Shown: positions 43,796 through 52,640, numbered from the stretch's first letter. The stretch is DNA of 64,000 nucleotides from Flavobacteriaceae bacterium UBA3611 (GCA_002375495.1 DFLU01000012.1:159033-223032), one strand, 5' to 3'. The notes: generated from the letters alone by a model not told the origin. A program made the numbers and translations.

Positions 43796-45280
43796 TCAGT
43801 TAAAAAAATCGGCTATTTTCCTGTCATTTGAAAGTCTGGGCACCTTATTTTGTCCTCCGAGTTTTCCTTGAGATTTCATGTACCGCTGAAAGCTGTTTTT
43901 TGGCAACGCCTTTATTTTAAGCGGTTGCAGTACTTTTCCCTTAATCAAATCGAAATAGTAGCTGTTCTGTTCTTGCATTGCAGCGTCTAGCGTTTTTGCT
44001 ACTTGCTGAAGATTCTCTGGCTCGGTTTCAAACTCAATTAACCACTCATGATAGGGTAATTCGCCTGCTGAAGTTTCCGTTTGAGGTGCCACTGTAAATT
44101 CTGAAATGGTAAATTCGTGCTGTTCCATTGCGTCTTGCATGGCTTGTTCTACTTCTTTGCCAATTACGTGTTCCCCGAAGGCCGAAATAAAATGTTTGAT
44201 ACGTCCTGAAACAATGACCCGATAGGGGTTAATCGAGGTAAATTGAACGGTATCCCCCACGTTATACGCCCACAGCCCGGCAGAGGTTGAAACTATGAGC
44301 ACATAGTTAACACCCGTTTGTACATCGGCTAACGTAAGACGTTTCGGATTTTCGTCAAAAAAACGGGATGCTTCTATAAATTCGTAGAAAATTCCTGAAT
44401 CTAGCTGTAGCAACATTCCTTTTTCTTTCTGGCTATCTTGAAAGGCAAAAAAGCCTTCCGAAGCAGGAAAAAGTTCGATACTTGGTACTTTACGGCCGAT
44501 TAAGGCTTCAAATTTGGCTCGATAGGGTTCGTAGTTTACCCCTCCATAAATAAACAACTCAAAATTTTTGAACAACTCCCCCACTGGTTTTTGTGTGGCC
44601 GCTTTCAGCCGTTCAAAATACATCTGCACCCACGACGGAATCCCACTAATCAGTGCCATGTTTTCATCTTTAGTTTCAGCAACAATTGCGTCTACTTTAG
44701 TTTCCCAGTCGTTAATACAGTTGGTTTCCCAAGAAGGTAAGCGGTTTCTTTGCAGGTACGCCGGAACATAATGGGCTACAATCCCTGACAGCCTTCCTAT
44801 GTTAATGCCATTTTTTTCGGTCATTTCAGGGCTTCCCTGAAGAAAGATCATTTTCCCGTTTACAAAATTGGCCTTTCCCGTTTCGTGAATATAGCACAAT
44901 ATGGCATTGCGCGCCGCCCTTGTATGGGTGGGCATTGATTCTTTTGTGAGCGGGATGTATTTAGCACCAGAAGTGGTTCCGGAAGTTTTCGCAAAATACA
45001 ATGGTTTTCCCGGCCATAGCACATCTTCGTCACCAGCAACTACACGCTCTACATAGGGTTTTAACGCCTCGTAATCTCTAATGGGAACACGAGCTGCAAA
45101 GTCTGCTGTCGATTTAATTTCATGGAATCCGTGGTCTTTTCCGAAGGAAGTTTCCGCAGCAGTAGCAATGAGCGTTCGAAACACCTTTTCTTGCGTTTCA
45201 ATAGGGTTATTCACCCACTTATTCATTCGGTTTACAACGAATTTCGCAAAGATTTTAGCTGCAATAGATTTTAACGACAT
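43796..45280 (-). CDS. GH3 auxin-responsive-promoter family protein (acyl-adenylate/amide synthetase fold)
   Basis: 494 residues of the GH3 family, ANL-type enzymes that in plants join amino acids to acyl hormones. P-loop-like FAKTSGTTSGAKYIPLT is near residue 95, and the central EGFFAFQD, NVGDTVQF and SGRIKHFISAFGEHV segments (about 275-370) match the family. Bacteroidota commonly carry one copy of unknown function. It starts three bases after the M23 peptidase stop, so the two are one operon. Confidence 0.85.
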   Translation of the reverse strand: MSLKSIAAKIFAKFVVNRMNKWVNNPIETQEKVFRTLIATAAETSFGKDHGFHEIKSTADFAARVPIRDYEALKPYVERVVAGDEDVLWPGKPLYFAKTSGTTSGAKYIPLTKESMPTHTRAARNAILCYIHETGKANFVNGKMIFLQGSPEMTEKNGINIGRLSGIVAHYVPAYLQRNRLPSWETNCINDWETKVDAIVAETKDENMALISGIPSWVQMYFERLKAATQKPVGELFKNFELFIYGGVNYEPYRAKFEALIGRKVPSIELFPASEGFFAFQDSQKEKGMLLQLDSGIFYEFIEASRFFDENPKRLTLADVQTGVNYVLIVSTSAGLWAYNVGDTVQFTSINPYRVIVSGRIKHFISAFGEHVIGKEVEQAMQDAMEQHEFTISEFTVAPQTETSAGELPYHEWLIEFETEPENLQQVAKTLDAAMQEQNSYYFDLIKGKVLQPLKIKALPKNSFQRYMKSQGKLGGQNKVPRLSNDRKIADFFN

Positions 45281-45283
45281 GGG

Positions 45284-46150
45284 CTATTCAAAATCGATAA
45301 AATTAGTTGGGTCTATGGGGTGGCCGTCACTCCACAATTCGAAGTGCAGGTGCGGACCTGTAGTCAGTTCTCCCGTGTTTCCTACGGTAGCGATTACCTC
45401 TCCTGCGCCTACCAGCTCCCCTTGTTCTTTGTTTAAGGATGCATTGTGTTTGTAGGCAGAAATTATATTGTTTACGTGTTCAATAATGATTACGTAGCCG
45501 GTGTCTGGTGTCCAGCCCGCGAAAATTACCGTTCCTTCTGCCACAGCCTTAACGGGGGCGTCTTTCACGGTCACAATATCTACGGCATAGTGCTTTTCTT
45601 TTACATCATAGGCCTGGGAGATTGTACCTTTTACAGGCGCAAAAAAGACCACATTTAGATCTCCACTGTCGGTTAGCGGGTTGTACTTATCTTCACGCGC
45701 CACTTTTTCGCGAAGCAATGAATCCTGCTTTGAAGGAGTTAGATTTACATTTGACGCATCAACTTGAGCCGCTGCAATGATAGAGTCTTTGTTGAAATCG
45801 ACCGTTTTTACGTCTCCTGTAAGCACTTTCCGTATAGAGGCAAGGTACTGCTCATTTATGGCCAGTTCTTGCTGTAGTGAGTCTGTTTTGTAGGCTAAGT
45901 CTGTTGCCTTCTGTTTTAAGGAAGTAGAGGAATAGCCCGGAATGTACTCTCGCAAGGGGGTAAAGGCTATAATGATGGTGGTGACAGCAATAAGGAAAAA
46001 CGCAAAAATAGTACTGAAAACAAACACGTTTAGCCTATTCAGTTTAAACGAGAAGCGCTCTTCAAACGTATCTTCGTTCAACACGACCAAACGGTACTTG
46101 TGCAGCAGTTTTTTTTTAATCTTACGTGCGCGCTTTTCTTTCTTCGCCAT
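45284..46150 (-). CDS. M23 family metallopeptidase (cell-wall endopeptidase)
   Basis: 288 residues. A basic cytoplasmic tail (KKEKRARKIKKK) is followed by one membrane segment near 50-67 and a coiled-coil stretch (about 75-105). The LytM/M23 domain (about 190-288) has metal ligands in HYAVDIV (H and D; the usual Gly is Ala), then YKHNASL and HLHFELW near the end. It should cut peptidoglycan cross-links in the periplasm while anchored in the inner membrane. It is first in an operon with GH3. A TATATTTG box lies ten bases upstream. Confidence 0.88.
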   Translation of the reverse strand: MAKKEKRARKIKKKLLHKYRLVVLNEDTFEERFSFKLNRLNVFVFSTIFAFFLIAVTTIIIAFTPLREYIPGYSSTSLKQKATDLAYKTDSLQQELAINEQYLASIRKVLTGDVKTVDFNKDSIIAAAQVDASNVNLTPSKQDSLLREKVAREDKYNPLTDSGDLNVVFFAPVKGTISQAYDVKEKHYAVDIVTVKDAPVKAVAEGTVIFAGWTPDTGYVIIIEHVNNIISAYKHNASLNKEQGELVGAGEVIATVGNTGELTTGPHLHFELWSDGHPIDPTNFIDFE

Positions 46151-46160
46151 AGTAGCTACA

Positions 46161-46168
46161 AATATAAA
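46161..46168 (-). promoter_or_regulatory. -7 box for the M23-GH3 operon
   Basis: Reads TATATTTG on the minus strand, an exact TAnnTTTG match ten bases before the M23 ATG. The -33 element is not clear. Confidence 0.4.
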
Positions 46169-46209
46169 ATAAATGACAGCGGTTTGCTGTGTATCTTTCC
46201 TTCAAAACG

Positions 46210-46238
46210 TTGTATCTAGCAAAAACTTGTTACCTTTG
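46210..46238 (+). promoter_or_regulatory. Promoter of tatA
   Basis: TTG (46210-46212), an 18-base spacer and TACCTTTG (46231-46238): a textbook Bacteroidota -33/-7 promoter, ending 19 bases before the tatA ATG. The best promoter in the window with those of gltX and holB. Confidence 0.7.
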
Positions 46239-46257
46239 TACTTTAAATACAAAATTT

Positions 46258-46443
46258 ATGGAAGCACTTTTTATACCCATGGTTATTGGATGGCCACAAA
46301 TTGTACTGATTGTAGTGGTTGTTTTGTTGTTGTTTGGCGGACGAAAAATTCCGGAGATGATGCGCGGATTGGGTAGTGGTATCAAAGAATTTAAAGATGC
46401 CTCTAAAGAAGACAAATCAGACAAGATAGAAGAGAAAAAATAG
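46258..46443 (+). CDS. tatA: Twin-arginine translocase subunit TatA/E
   Basis: 61 residues from the ATG at 46258; a longer frame exists upstream to 46189, but the promoter sits inside it. One membrane helix (PQIVLIVVVVLLLFGGRKIP) is followed by the amphipathic helix MMRGLGSGIKEFKDA and an acidic-basic tail. FGGRKIPE is the TatA hinge signature. It forms the pore of the Tat system that exports folded proteins. tatC and other Tat genes are not in the window, so this is a stand-alone copy with its own promoter and a strong terminator. Confidence 0.9.
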   Translation: MEALFIPMVIGWPQIVLIVVVVLLLFGGRKIPEMMRGLGSGIKEFKDASKEDKSDKIEEKK

Positions 46444-46468
46444 GCAATCGCCTGTATCACATTACATT

Positions 46469-46505
46469 AAAAATCCCGCTGAGTACGATACTTAGCGGGA
46501 TTTTT
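46469..46505. terminator. Bidirectional rho-independent terminator
   Basis: A 17-bp stem (arms 46469-46485 and 46489-46505, one G-T wobble) closes a three-base loop CGA. A-rich and T-rich ends give a U-tract in both directions. It sits between the convergent tatA and DUF4837 genes and should stop both transcripts. Confidence 0.85.
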
Positions 46506-46523
46506 CTGTTTGAAAAAGATACC

Positions 46524-47498
46524 CTATTCGATGGTAGCCGTTTTCAAAATAGCTTCCAGTTCAAATTGTAAATCTCTTTTGTCGTCGGAAGGAGCATAGG
46601 TAAAGCCTTCCAGAATTAACCACCTATCGTTCGCTTCATCCCGCACGGCGTAGTTCACAAACGGACCCGCCATCCATGCGTCGGTAATCTCCCATGTTCC
46701 TTTGGTGATGTAGGTAGGTTTTCCGTCCAATTCCGAAGAAAACAAGAAGGGCGAATACGCCGCTTCTGTAATAAACTTACTGTCGTCTTCTACAGGTAAC
46801 AATCCGGCACCAATGGTATTACGCATGTTGATAATATCTGCAATGGTGCTGTCTTTTCCAATGGTGTTTAACGGAACTTCATAGATAAAAATGTTGGTCG
46901 TCCCAGATTCTAGCGCCTTCCGTAGCCAGTAATAATCTTCGCCGCTATGAGCCACACGGTAGGCTGTAGGCACTTTCAGCGATACGCCAAAGTCCTGCTG
47001 GAGCGTGTCCAGTTTTTTTAATGACAATCGAATTCGCTTTTGTTTTTCCTTAATTTCAGAAGCATAAAATGCTGCCTTGATCTCTTCTTGGTGTTTATTG
47101 ATTAACGCGACCAACTCTTCTGCGGTTGGAGCGGTAAGAAATGCCCCCGTTTGTGGTTTGGCAAAGCTGTTCTTTTTTAAGCTGAAATTGGTAGAGTCGC
47201 TGAGGGTAGCGTGAAGAAAAATACGATACCTTTGCGCAAAATCTGTAAAGCTGGTCGTTTTCATCTGAACCATAGAATACAGCGGTTCATCCTGCGGAAG
47301 CCCATCTGCGGGTGCTGCAAAATGATTTCGAATGGCTTCGCCCACCTCGCCATTCCAAAGGTCTTCAGGGGTTACAATCTGTAACGAATTAATGTTTCCT
47401 ACTGAATCAGGCCTGTAACTATCGATAGTGTTGCTGCCATCACCGCAAGATGTGGCTATAAAAAAAAGCCCTAGCAGTACTGCAAAGATTGGTTTCAT
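46524..47498 (-). CDS. DUF4837 family lipoprotein
   Basis: 324 residues with signal peptide and lipobox (ATSC, Cys18). The family is found in Bacteroidota and has no known function. Seen features: EDLWNGEVGEAIRNHFA near residue 45, a helix-rich middle (EEIKAAFYASEIKEKQKRIR), and VPLNTIGKDSTIADIINMRN near residue 205. It follows the LysM transglycosylase by 23 bases and is probably cotranscribed. A role in the envelope is inferred from this pairing. Confidence 0.8.
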   Translation of the reverse strand: MKPIFAVLLGLFFIATSCGDGSNTIDSYRPDSVGNINSLQIVTPEDLWNGEVGEAIRNHFAAPADGLPQDEPLYSMVQMKTTSFTDFAQRYRIFLHATLSDSTNFSLKKNSFAKPQTGAFLTAPTAEELVALINKHQEEIKAAFYASEIKEKQKRIRLSLKKLDTLQQDFGVSLKVPTAYRVAHSGEDYYWLRKALESGTTNIFIYEVPLNTIGKDSTIADIINMRNTIGAGLLPVEDDSKFITEAAYSPFLFSSELDGKPTYITKGTWEITDAWMAGPFVNYAVRDEANDRWLILEGFTYAPSDDKRDLQFELEAILKTATIE

Positions 47499-47521
47499 AG
47501 TATGTTATTGAAGTGGAACGT

Positions 47522-49084
47522 TTATCCTTTTTGGATTTTAAGTTTCATTCCCGGTTTGAGTTTGTTACCACTAATATCGTTCCATTTTTTAATATTCTCT
47601 ACCGAAACCCCTGGGAATTTCTGTGAAATGCTCCAAAGGGAGTCGCCACTTCGTACGGTATAGGTACGCACATTGTCTGCGGAAGCACTGCTAGCAGTGC
47701 TATTAGAGCTGCTTTTGGTTGAAGTTGGTCGCGATGGATAAATAGTAAGGCGTTGACCGACCCGCAATCGGTTGCTCCTAAGCCCATTCCAACGTTTAAT
47801 TTTTGAAACTGAAACTCCGTATTTTTCGGCAATCTTCCCTAAATAATCCCCGCTACGCACACGATAACGCACTTTGTCGTTTTGTTCAAAAAACTGGGGC
47901 AGTGGTTTTTCCCGTTCATTGAACTCTTTTTCAGCATAGGCGTAAATAGCTTGTTCGTTGGTCAAAAATTTGCCAACTGCATCTAAAGGCAGTCGCAACA
48001 CGTAATTTTCATCTTTTACAACAGGGATAATGTCTTTTTTATACGACGGGTTCAAAAACCGAACTTCATCAATATCCAAGTTGGTTACTTCTGCCACTTG
48101 CTGTAACGTAACCATTTTCTTAATTTTTATGGTGTCGGTGGCGACGTAAGGAAATTGTGGCCCCGCACTCTTAAACCCATGTTCTTCGGCATATTCAAAA
48201 ATATACATGGTAGCCAAAAAAGCAGGTAGATATCCAGCTGTTTCACGTGGAAGGTGCTGTCTTATGTTCCAATAGTTCGTGTACCCTCCAGAACGTCGTA
48301 AGGCCTTCGCGACATTTCCTGGACCAGAATTATAGGCTGCAAGCGCCAAGTCCCAATCGCCCAAGCTTTTTTCTAAGCTTTTTAGATATTTACAGGCCGC
48401 TTCTGTGGCCATAATGGGGTCGTTTCGCTCGTCTACGTAGCTGCTTACCTCGAGTCCGAACATTTTTCCGGTACTGTACATAAATTGCCATAATCCTTGT
48501 GCGCCAACACGTGATGTTGCCCTTGGCACAAGCGCAGATTCTACGATAGCAAGATATTTCATCTCGAGTGGAAGCCCGTGCTTGTCTAACAATTCTTCAA
48601 ACATCGGGAAGTAATAATCGCTTAATGCCATGAGGTTGGCCATGGTACGCCTGCGGTTTTTCAGATAACCGCGTATCACACTTTCTAGTGAGGGGTTGTA
48701 TTCAACATTAAAAGGTGTTCTGGCATTTAATTCTTCGAGACGTTGTTTTAAAACCTCAGTAGGTAATTCTTCATACGGAATTGGCTCATAATCTTGGTTT
48801 AAGACGCTTCCGTACATTTCTTCAAATCTACCGGTATCAAACAGTTCTTTTAACCATAAGCTGTCGATGCTCCGGGCGCGTTTCATATCTTCGAGCGTAA
48901 ACACCATGGTGTCTTTTATCTTTGCTGAAACGACTGTCGTCGGAAACTCTTTGGTAAAAGATGTTACGGCAATTGAGTCTACCACTTGCAGTTTTACCTT
49001 TTTAATAGAGTCGATGGCTTTACCTTCTTGCGCAAAAAGCCCGAGAGAGGCAAAAATACTGAGTAAGCTTAGGAAATACTTCAT
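47522..49084 (-). CDS. Lytic transglycosylase with two LysM domains (MltD-like)
   Basis: 520 residues with a signal peptide (to about 18). The SLT domain (about 160-290) has the catalytic glutamate in YLAIVESALVP near residue 185, then GAQGLWQFMYSTGK and LALAAYNSGPGNVAKA. Two LysM modules follow: RVRSGDYLGKIAEKYGVS near 405 and TVRSGDSLWSISQKFPGVS near 472, separated by a Ser/Thr-rich linker. It cleaves peptidoglycan glycan strands, forming 1,6-anhydro ends. It lies 102 bases after pgk and before DUF4837. Confidence 0.92.
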   Translation of the reverse strand: MKYFLSLLSIFASLGLFAQEGKAIDSIKKVKLQVVDSIAVTSFTKEFPTTVVSAKIKDTMVFTLEDMKRARSIDSLWLKELFDTGRFEEMYGSVLNQDYEPIPYEELPTEVLKQRLEELNARTPFNVEYNPSLESVIRGYLKNRRRTMANLMALSDYYFPMFEELLDKHGLPLEMKYLAIVESALVPRATSRVGAQGLWQFMYSTGKMFGLEVSSYVDERNDPIMATEAACKYLKSLEKSLGDWDLALAAYNSGPGNVAKALRRSGGYTNYWNIRQHLPRETAGYLPAFLATMYIFEYAEEHGFKSAGPQFPYVATDTIKIKKMVTLQQVAEVTNLDIDEVRFLNPSYKKDIIPVVKDENYVLRLPLDAVGKFLTNEQAIYAYAEKEFNEREKPLPQFFEQNDKVRYRVRSGDYLGKIAEKYGVSVSKIKRWNGLRSNRLRVGQRLTIYPSRPTSTKSSSNSTASSASADNVRTYTVRSGDSLWSISQKFPGVSVENIKKWNDISGNKLKPGMKLKIQKG

Positions 49085-49186
49085 ATACTGTCGAACGGAG
49101 TGGTTTTAAAATTAGTATGGTTAAAAGTACTCAAACGCCTGAAATGCACAAATTTTTAACATTCCGAGCTGCTTGCGTCTGTTTTG

Positions 49187-50374
49187 CTAATCGAGAATTG
49201 CCTTGATCCCTGGAAGGGTTTTTCCTTCTAACATTTCTAACATAGCGCCTCCACCTGTAGACACATAGCTTACTTTATTGGTCAATCCAAATTGCTTAAC
49301 GGCCGCAACAGAGTCCCCTCCTCCAACCAACGAAAATGTACCATTTTCAGTAGCCGAGGCAATAGCATTTCCTAGCGCGATTGTTCCATGAGAAAACTTT
49401 TCGATCTCGAAAACGCCAACGGGTCCATTCCATAGAATGGTATTCGATTTTGCTACAACTTCAGCAAATTGCTCATTGGTTCGTGGTCCTGCATCCAGTC
49501 CTAGCCAGCCTTCAGGGATATTATCTGCAGGCTCGGTAGTAGTATTGGCATATTCTGAAAAGCTATCTGCTGCAATCACATCTACCGGTAGGTGTACGTG
49601 AACATTTTTCTTCTTGGCGAGGTCTAAGATTTCCAAGGCAACTTCTTGTTTGTCTTCTTCTACCAGCGAACCTCCAATATTTCCTCCTTGGGCCTTGATA
49701 AAAGTGAAAGCCATTCCTCCACCAATAATTAAGTGGTCTATGGTGTCTAAAATATTTTCAATTACGGTGATTTTAGAGGAAACTTTTGCACCTCCTATGA
49801 TTGCGGTAACTGGAGACTTTCCGTCAGACAACACTTTCTTTACATTTTCAATTTCCGAAGCCAATAAAAGTCCAAAACATTTTCGATCTCCAAAAAAATC
49901 GGCCACCACGGTAGTAGAGGCATGTGCTCTATGTGCGGTTCCGAAGGCATCATTTACATAATAATCTGCCAATTTAGAGAGCTTTTCAGCAAAATCACGG
50001 TCCCCATCGGTTTCTTCCTGGTAATACCGTACATTTTCTAGCAGTAAAATCTCACCAGGGCGTAAGTTTGCGGCGGCTTCTTCGGCAGCGGGACCGATAC
50101 AATCCTGCACAAACGTTACGGTTACCCCGAAGATTTCGGTTGCGCTATTCACGATATGTCGAAGAGAAAATTTGTCTTCCCGTTGCTTCGGTCTACCGAG
50201 ATGTGAGACTAAAATGCAACTGCCTCCTTCTTCTAAAATATGGATAATGGTTGGTTTTGCAGCTTCAATACGCGTAGTGTCTGTCACCTCCAAATCTTCG
50301 TTCAAAGGGACGTTAAAATCTACCCGAATCAGTGCCTTTTTGTCTTTAAAATCGACGTCTTTTACTGTTTTCAT
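49187..50374 (-). CDS. pgk: Phosphoglycerate kinase
   Basis: 395 residues from the ATG at 50374, the normal length. The open frame runs 55 codons further upstream, but that part is not PGK-like, and it crosses the holB start on the other strand. Motifs: RVDFNVPLNED near 19, LVSHLGRPK near 58, GGAKVSSK near 197, IIGGGMAFTF near 222, ILWNGPVGVFE near 320 and GGGDSVAAV near 350. The enzyme makes ATP from 1,3-bisphosphoglycerate in glycolysis. It may be transcribed with the transglycosylase downstream. Confidence 0.96.
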   Translation of the reverse strand: MKTVKDVDFKDKKALIRVDFNVPLNEDLEVTDTTRIEAAKPTIIHILEEGGSCILVSHLGRPKQREDKFSLRHIVNSATEIFGVTVTFVQDCIGPAAEEAAANLRPGEILLLENVRYYQEETDGDRDFAEKLSKLADYYVNDAFGTAHRAHASTTVVADFFGDRKCFGLLLASEIENVKKVLSDGKSPVTAIIGGAKVSSKITVIENILDTIDHLIIGGGMAFTFIKAQGGNIGGSLVEEDKQEVALEILDLAKKKNVHVHLPVDVIAADSFSEYANTTTEPADNIPEGWLGLDAGPRTNEQFAEVVAKSNTILWNGPVGVFEIEKFSHGTIALGNAIASATENGTFSLVGGGDSVAAVKQFGLTNKVSYVSTGGGAMLEMLEGKTLPGIKAILD

Positions 50375-50425
50375 CGCTATTTTTTCAGGGACTAAAGATA
50401 CCATTTTTCGATTGATTTGAACAGG

Positions 50426-50455
50426 TTGTAGATAAAGCTTATTTGCGTAGTTTTG
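50426..50455 (+). promoter_or_regulatory. Promoter of holB, probably giving a leaderless mRNA
   Basis: TTG (50426-50428), a 19-base spacer and TAGTTTTG (50448-50455). The -7 box ends only three bases before the ATG at 50459, so transcription should begin at or next to the start codon. It also covers the alternative TTG start at 50453, which is therefore excluded. Confidence 0.6.
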
Positions 50456-50458
50456 CGT

Positions 50459-51616
50459 ATGGATTTCAACGAAATCATTGGCCAAAAACATATTAAATCG
50501 CACCTTACAACCACAGTGAAAAACGGGAGAATCCCCCATGCCCAGCTATTTGCGGGTGCTTCGGGAAGCGGTTTGTTGCCTATCGCCATTGCGTATGCTA
50601 GCCTGATATTGTGTCAGTCTCACGAAGAAGGAAGTCCAGCCGAAATTCGCTGCAAAGAAAATGTAAGCCAATTGGCACATCCCGATTTACATTTTGTTTT
50701 CCCAGTAAATACCAACGATGCGGTAAAAAAACATCCTGTTTCTTCTCTTTTCTTAGACGAATGGCGGCTATTTGTGCAAAATGAGCCCTACGGTTCGCTA
50801 TTTCAGTGGTTGCGACAACTAGGAATAGAAAATAAGCAAGGGAATATAAATGTAGACGAGGCTGCCGATTTGCTAAAATCTTTATCGCTTAAAGCTTACG
50901 AAGGTGGTTATAAAGTTGTTATTGTATGGATGGCAGACCGAATGAACACAGCATGTGCAAATAAAATTTTAAAACTGGTAGAAGAACCTCCAGAAAAGAC
51001 GGTGCTGCTGCTGCTTACTGAACAGGAAGAGCAAATATTAACCACCATACGGTCTCGCTGCCAAACCTTACACTTTCCAAAACTTGCCGAAGCTGATATT
51101 GCCGCAAAGCTTGCGAGTGATAAAGGAGCGGTTCCAGCTAAAGCCAATAGTATCGCACAGCGGGCGGCAGGCGACTACCAACGGGCCCTCATGATCTTGG
51201 AAGACGATGGAGATATGTCACATTTTGAGACTTGGTTTGTGACATGGGTACGTGCCGCTTTTAAGGCAAAAGGAAATAAAAAAGCAATTCATGAATTACT
51301 CGCCTGGAGTGAAAATTTGGCGAAAGAAGGTCGTGAAACGCAAAAAAAGTTTTTACAGTATTGTATTGACCTTTTCAGACAAGCACTTCTGAAAAATTAT
51401 AAGGCTGAACCACTTCTACTTTTTGAAAGTGCCAATGGCGATTTTGCGATTGAAAAGTTTGCACCATTTGTACATCAGAATAACATTTTTGAAATCACTG
51501 AAGCGATCGAAGATGCGATTTACCACATCGAGCGAAATGGAAATGCTAAATTAATTTTTTCAGATATGAGCATCCAACTAACACGATACATCCACCGCAG
51601 CTCCCAAAATAAGTAA
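50459..51616 (+). CDS. holB: DNA polymerase III delta' subunit
   Basis: 385 residues from the ATG at 50459. A clamp-loader AAA+ protein: FNEIIGQKHIKSHL at 3-16, IPHAQLFAGASGSG near 26-39, then MADRMNTACANKILKLVEEPPE near residue 160 (given in part) and TTIRSRCQTLHF near 197. The P-loop is degenerate (no GKT), as in other delta' subunits, which do not hydrolyse ATP. The usual four-cysteine zinc site is reduced to two cysteines. It helps load the sliding clamp at replication forks. It is divergent from pgk, with 84 bases between starts. Confidence 0.88.
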   Translation: MDFNEIIGQKHIKSHLTTTVKNGRIPHAQLFAGASGSGLLPIAIAYASLILCQSHEEGSPAEIRCKENVSQLAHPDLHFVFPVNTNDAVKKHPVSSLFLDEWRLFVQNEPYGSLFQWLRQLGIENKQGNINVDEAADLLKSLSLKAYEGGYKVVIVWMADRMNTACANKILKLVEEPPEKTVLLLLTEQEEQILTTIRSRCQTLHFPKLAEADIAAKLASDKGAVPAKANSIAQRAAGDYQRALMILEDDGDMSHFETWFVTWVRAAFKAKGNKKAIHELLAWSENLAKEGRETQKKFLQYCIDLFRQALLKNYKAEPLLLFESANGDFAIEKFAPFVHQNNIFEITEAIEDAIYHIERNGNAKLIFSDMSIQLTRYIHRSSQNK

Positions 51617-51698
51617 TATCTATACTTATTTTAAATACAATCAACCCTGATTATTGTTGACACCTCAAAATTAGAGCGATTTAGAGCGTTTCTTGTAA

Positions 51699-51724
51699 TA
51701 GCAAGTCTATCGCATAGATTGCTA
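51699..51724. other. Intergenic hairpin without a T-tract
   Basis: TAGCAAgTCTAT and ATAGATTGCTA pair over 11 bp with one bulged G around a CGC loop, in the 142-base gap between convergent holB and the methyltransferase. Just upstream, TTAGAGCG is repeated (51671 and 51681). It lacks a U-run, so it is not a simple terminator; it may protect the holB mRNA 3' end. Confidence 0.4.
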
Positions 51725-51748
51725 CCAATATGCGCCTTAAACGCGCCC

Positions 51749-51770
51749 AGGCTTGTTTTTAAGCCTTTTT
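51749..51770 (+). terminator. Likely terminator of holB, overlapping the methyltransferase 3' end
   Basis: AGGCTT (51749-51754), a six-base loop GTTTTT, AAGCCT (51761-51766), then TTTT. The stem is 6 bp. It overlaps the last codons of the convergent methyltransferase gene, which would be constrained by it. Confidence 0.45.
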
Positions 51771-52604
51771 GAAGCAATATACGACTGAAGAATACTCTTT
51801 TGATCGCCATGCACGTATATTCGATTGTAAACCGATCCGAAATGCCTTCATTGAAAAATTATTTTCTGTTTTATAACGTTCGGATAAAAGACTTACATAA
51901 AATGAATCGAATAACATCGGCCGGGTACTTTCTAATTTAAAAAATGGCTGAAGTATTTTTGGGAGCGATTTTCTAGAAAAGTGCCAAAGGTGTCTTGGCA
52001 CATCATAGGCTGCCCAAAATTCTTTATAATAGTTAGCGTCATAACTTTTATAATTTGGAACCGCTATTATTAAAATTCCGTCTGGCGCTAATAGTGAATC
52101 TAAAATTGTTACGGTCTCTTCTAAATTCGGTATGTGTTCGAGCACATGCCAAAGCGTAATAACTTGATATGTTTTTTTTGGGAGGGAATGTAACGTATCA
52201 AATAGTTTTAGTCCTTTTTGTGACGCCAATTCTCGCGCTGCAGCATTTACTTCTACACCATCGACACTCCAGCCATTATTTTTTGCTTTGTTTAAAAAAT
52301 CTCCAGTGCCTGCACCAACATCTAAGAGCGACCCTTTTGTTTTTTGTTTCGAATTTATAAATGAAATTTTCTTCCGCAGCGAATAATTTTTTACACTTTG
52401 GTATAGAAAAGCCATTACCCCATCCTTTTTGTCGGTGTGCGAAATGTACTCGTCACTTTCATAATATTTCGAAAGTTCCGTTGCTTTTGGTTGCGGACTT
52501 GTAACGAGCATATCGGTTTTCTCGTCATACAGGAGTTGAAATGTTTCTCCCGAAACAAGGAAATCTTTAGTTGAAAGGTAGACTGGTTTTTCTAAAACTG
52601 ACAC
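51759..52604 (-). CDS. Class I SAM-dependent methyltransferase
   Basis: 281 residues. The N-terminal 50 residues contain LVTSPQPKATELSKYYESDEY, a lead-in common in Methyltransf_23-type proteins. The SAM-binding motif LLDVGAGTGDFLNKAKNNGW is near residue 93, DGVEVN near 115 and LWHVLEHIPN near 151. The C-terminal part has VPNYKSYDA and DVPRHLWHFS, typical of enzymes labelled class I methyltransferase near glycan genes. The substrate is unknown. It starts 57 bases after the mnmG stop, with a parS site in between, so it may be cotranscribed with mnmG. Confidence 0.8.
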   Translation of the reverse strand: MSVLEKPVYLSTKDFLVSGETFQLLYDEKTDMLVTSPQPKATELSKYYESDEYISHTDKKDGVMAFLYQSVKNYSLRKKISFINSKQKTKGSLLDVGAGTGDFLNKAKNNGWSVDGVEVNAAARELASQKGLKLFDTLHSLPKKTYQVITLWHVLEHIPNLEETVTILDSLLAPDGILIIAVPNYKSYDANYYKEFWAAYDVPRHLWHFSRKSLPKILQPFFKLESTRPMLFDSFYVSLLSERYKTENNFSMKAFRIGLQSNIRAWRSKEYSSVVYCFKKA

Positions 52605-52640
52605 GTATAAATTAGCTTAAGTTGTAATGAATTGCATGGG

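Noticed and set aside
48239..48254. parS-like sequence TGTTTCACGTGGAAGG
   Set aside because: Three mismatches to the consensus, all in one half, and it lies inside the transglycosylase coding sequence.
50375..50539. N-terminal extension of the pgk reading frame
   Set aside because: Not PGK-like, it would make the protein 55 residues too long, and it overlaps holB and its promoter on the other strand.
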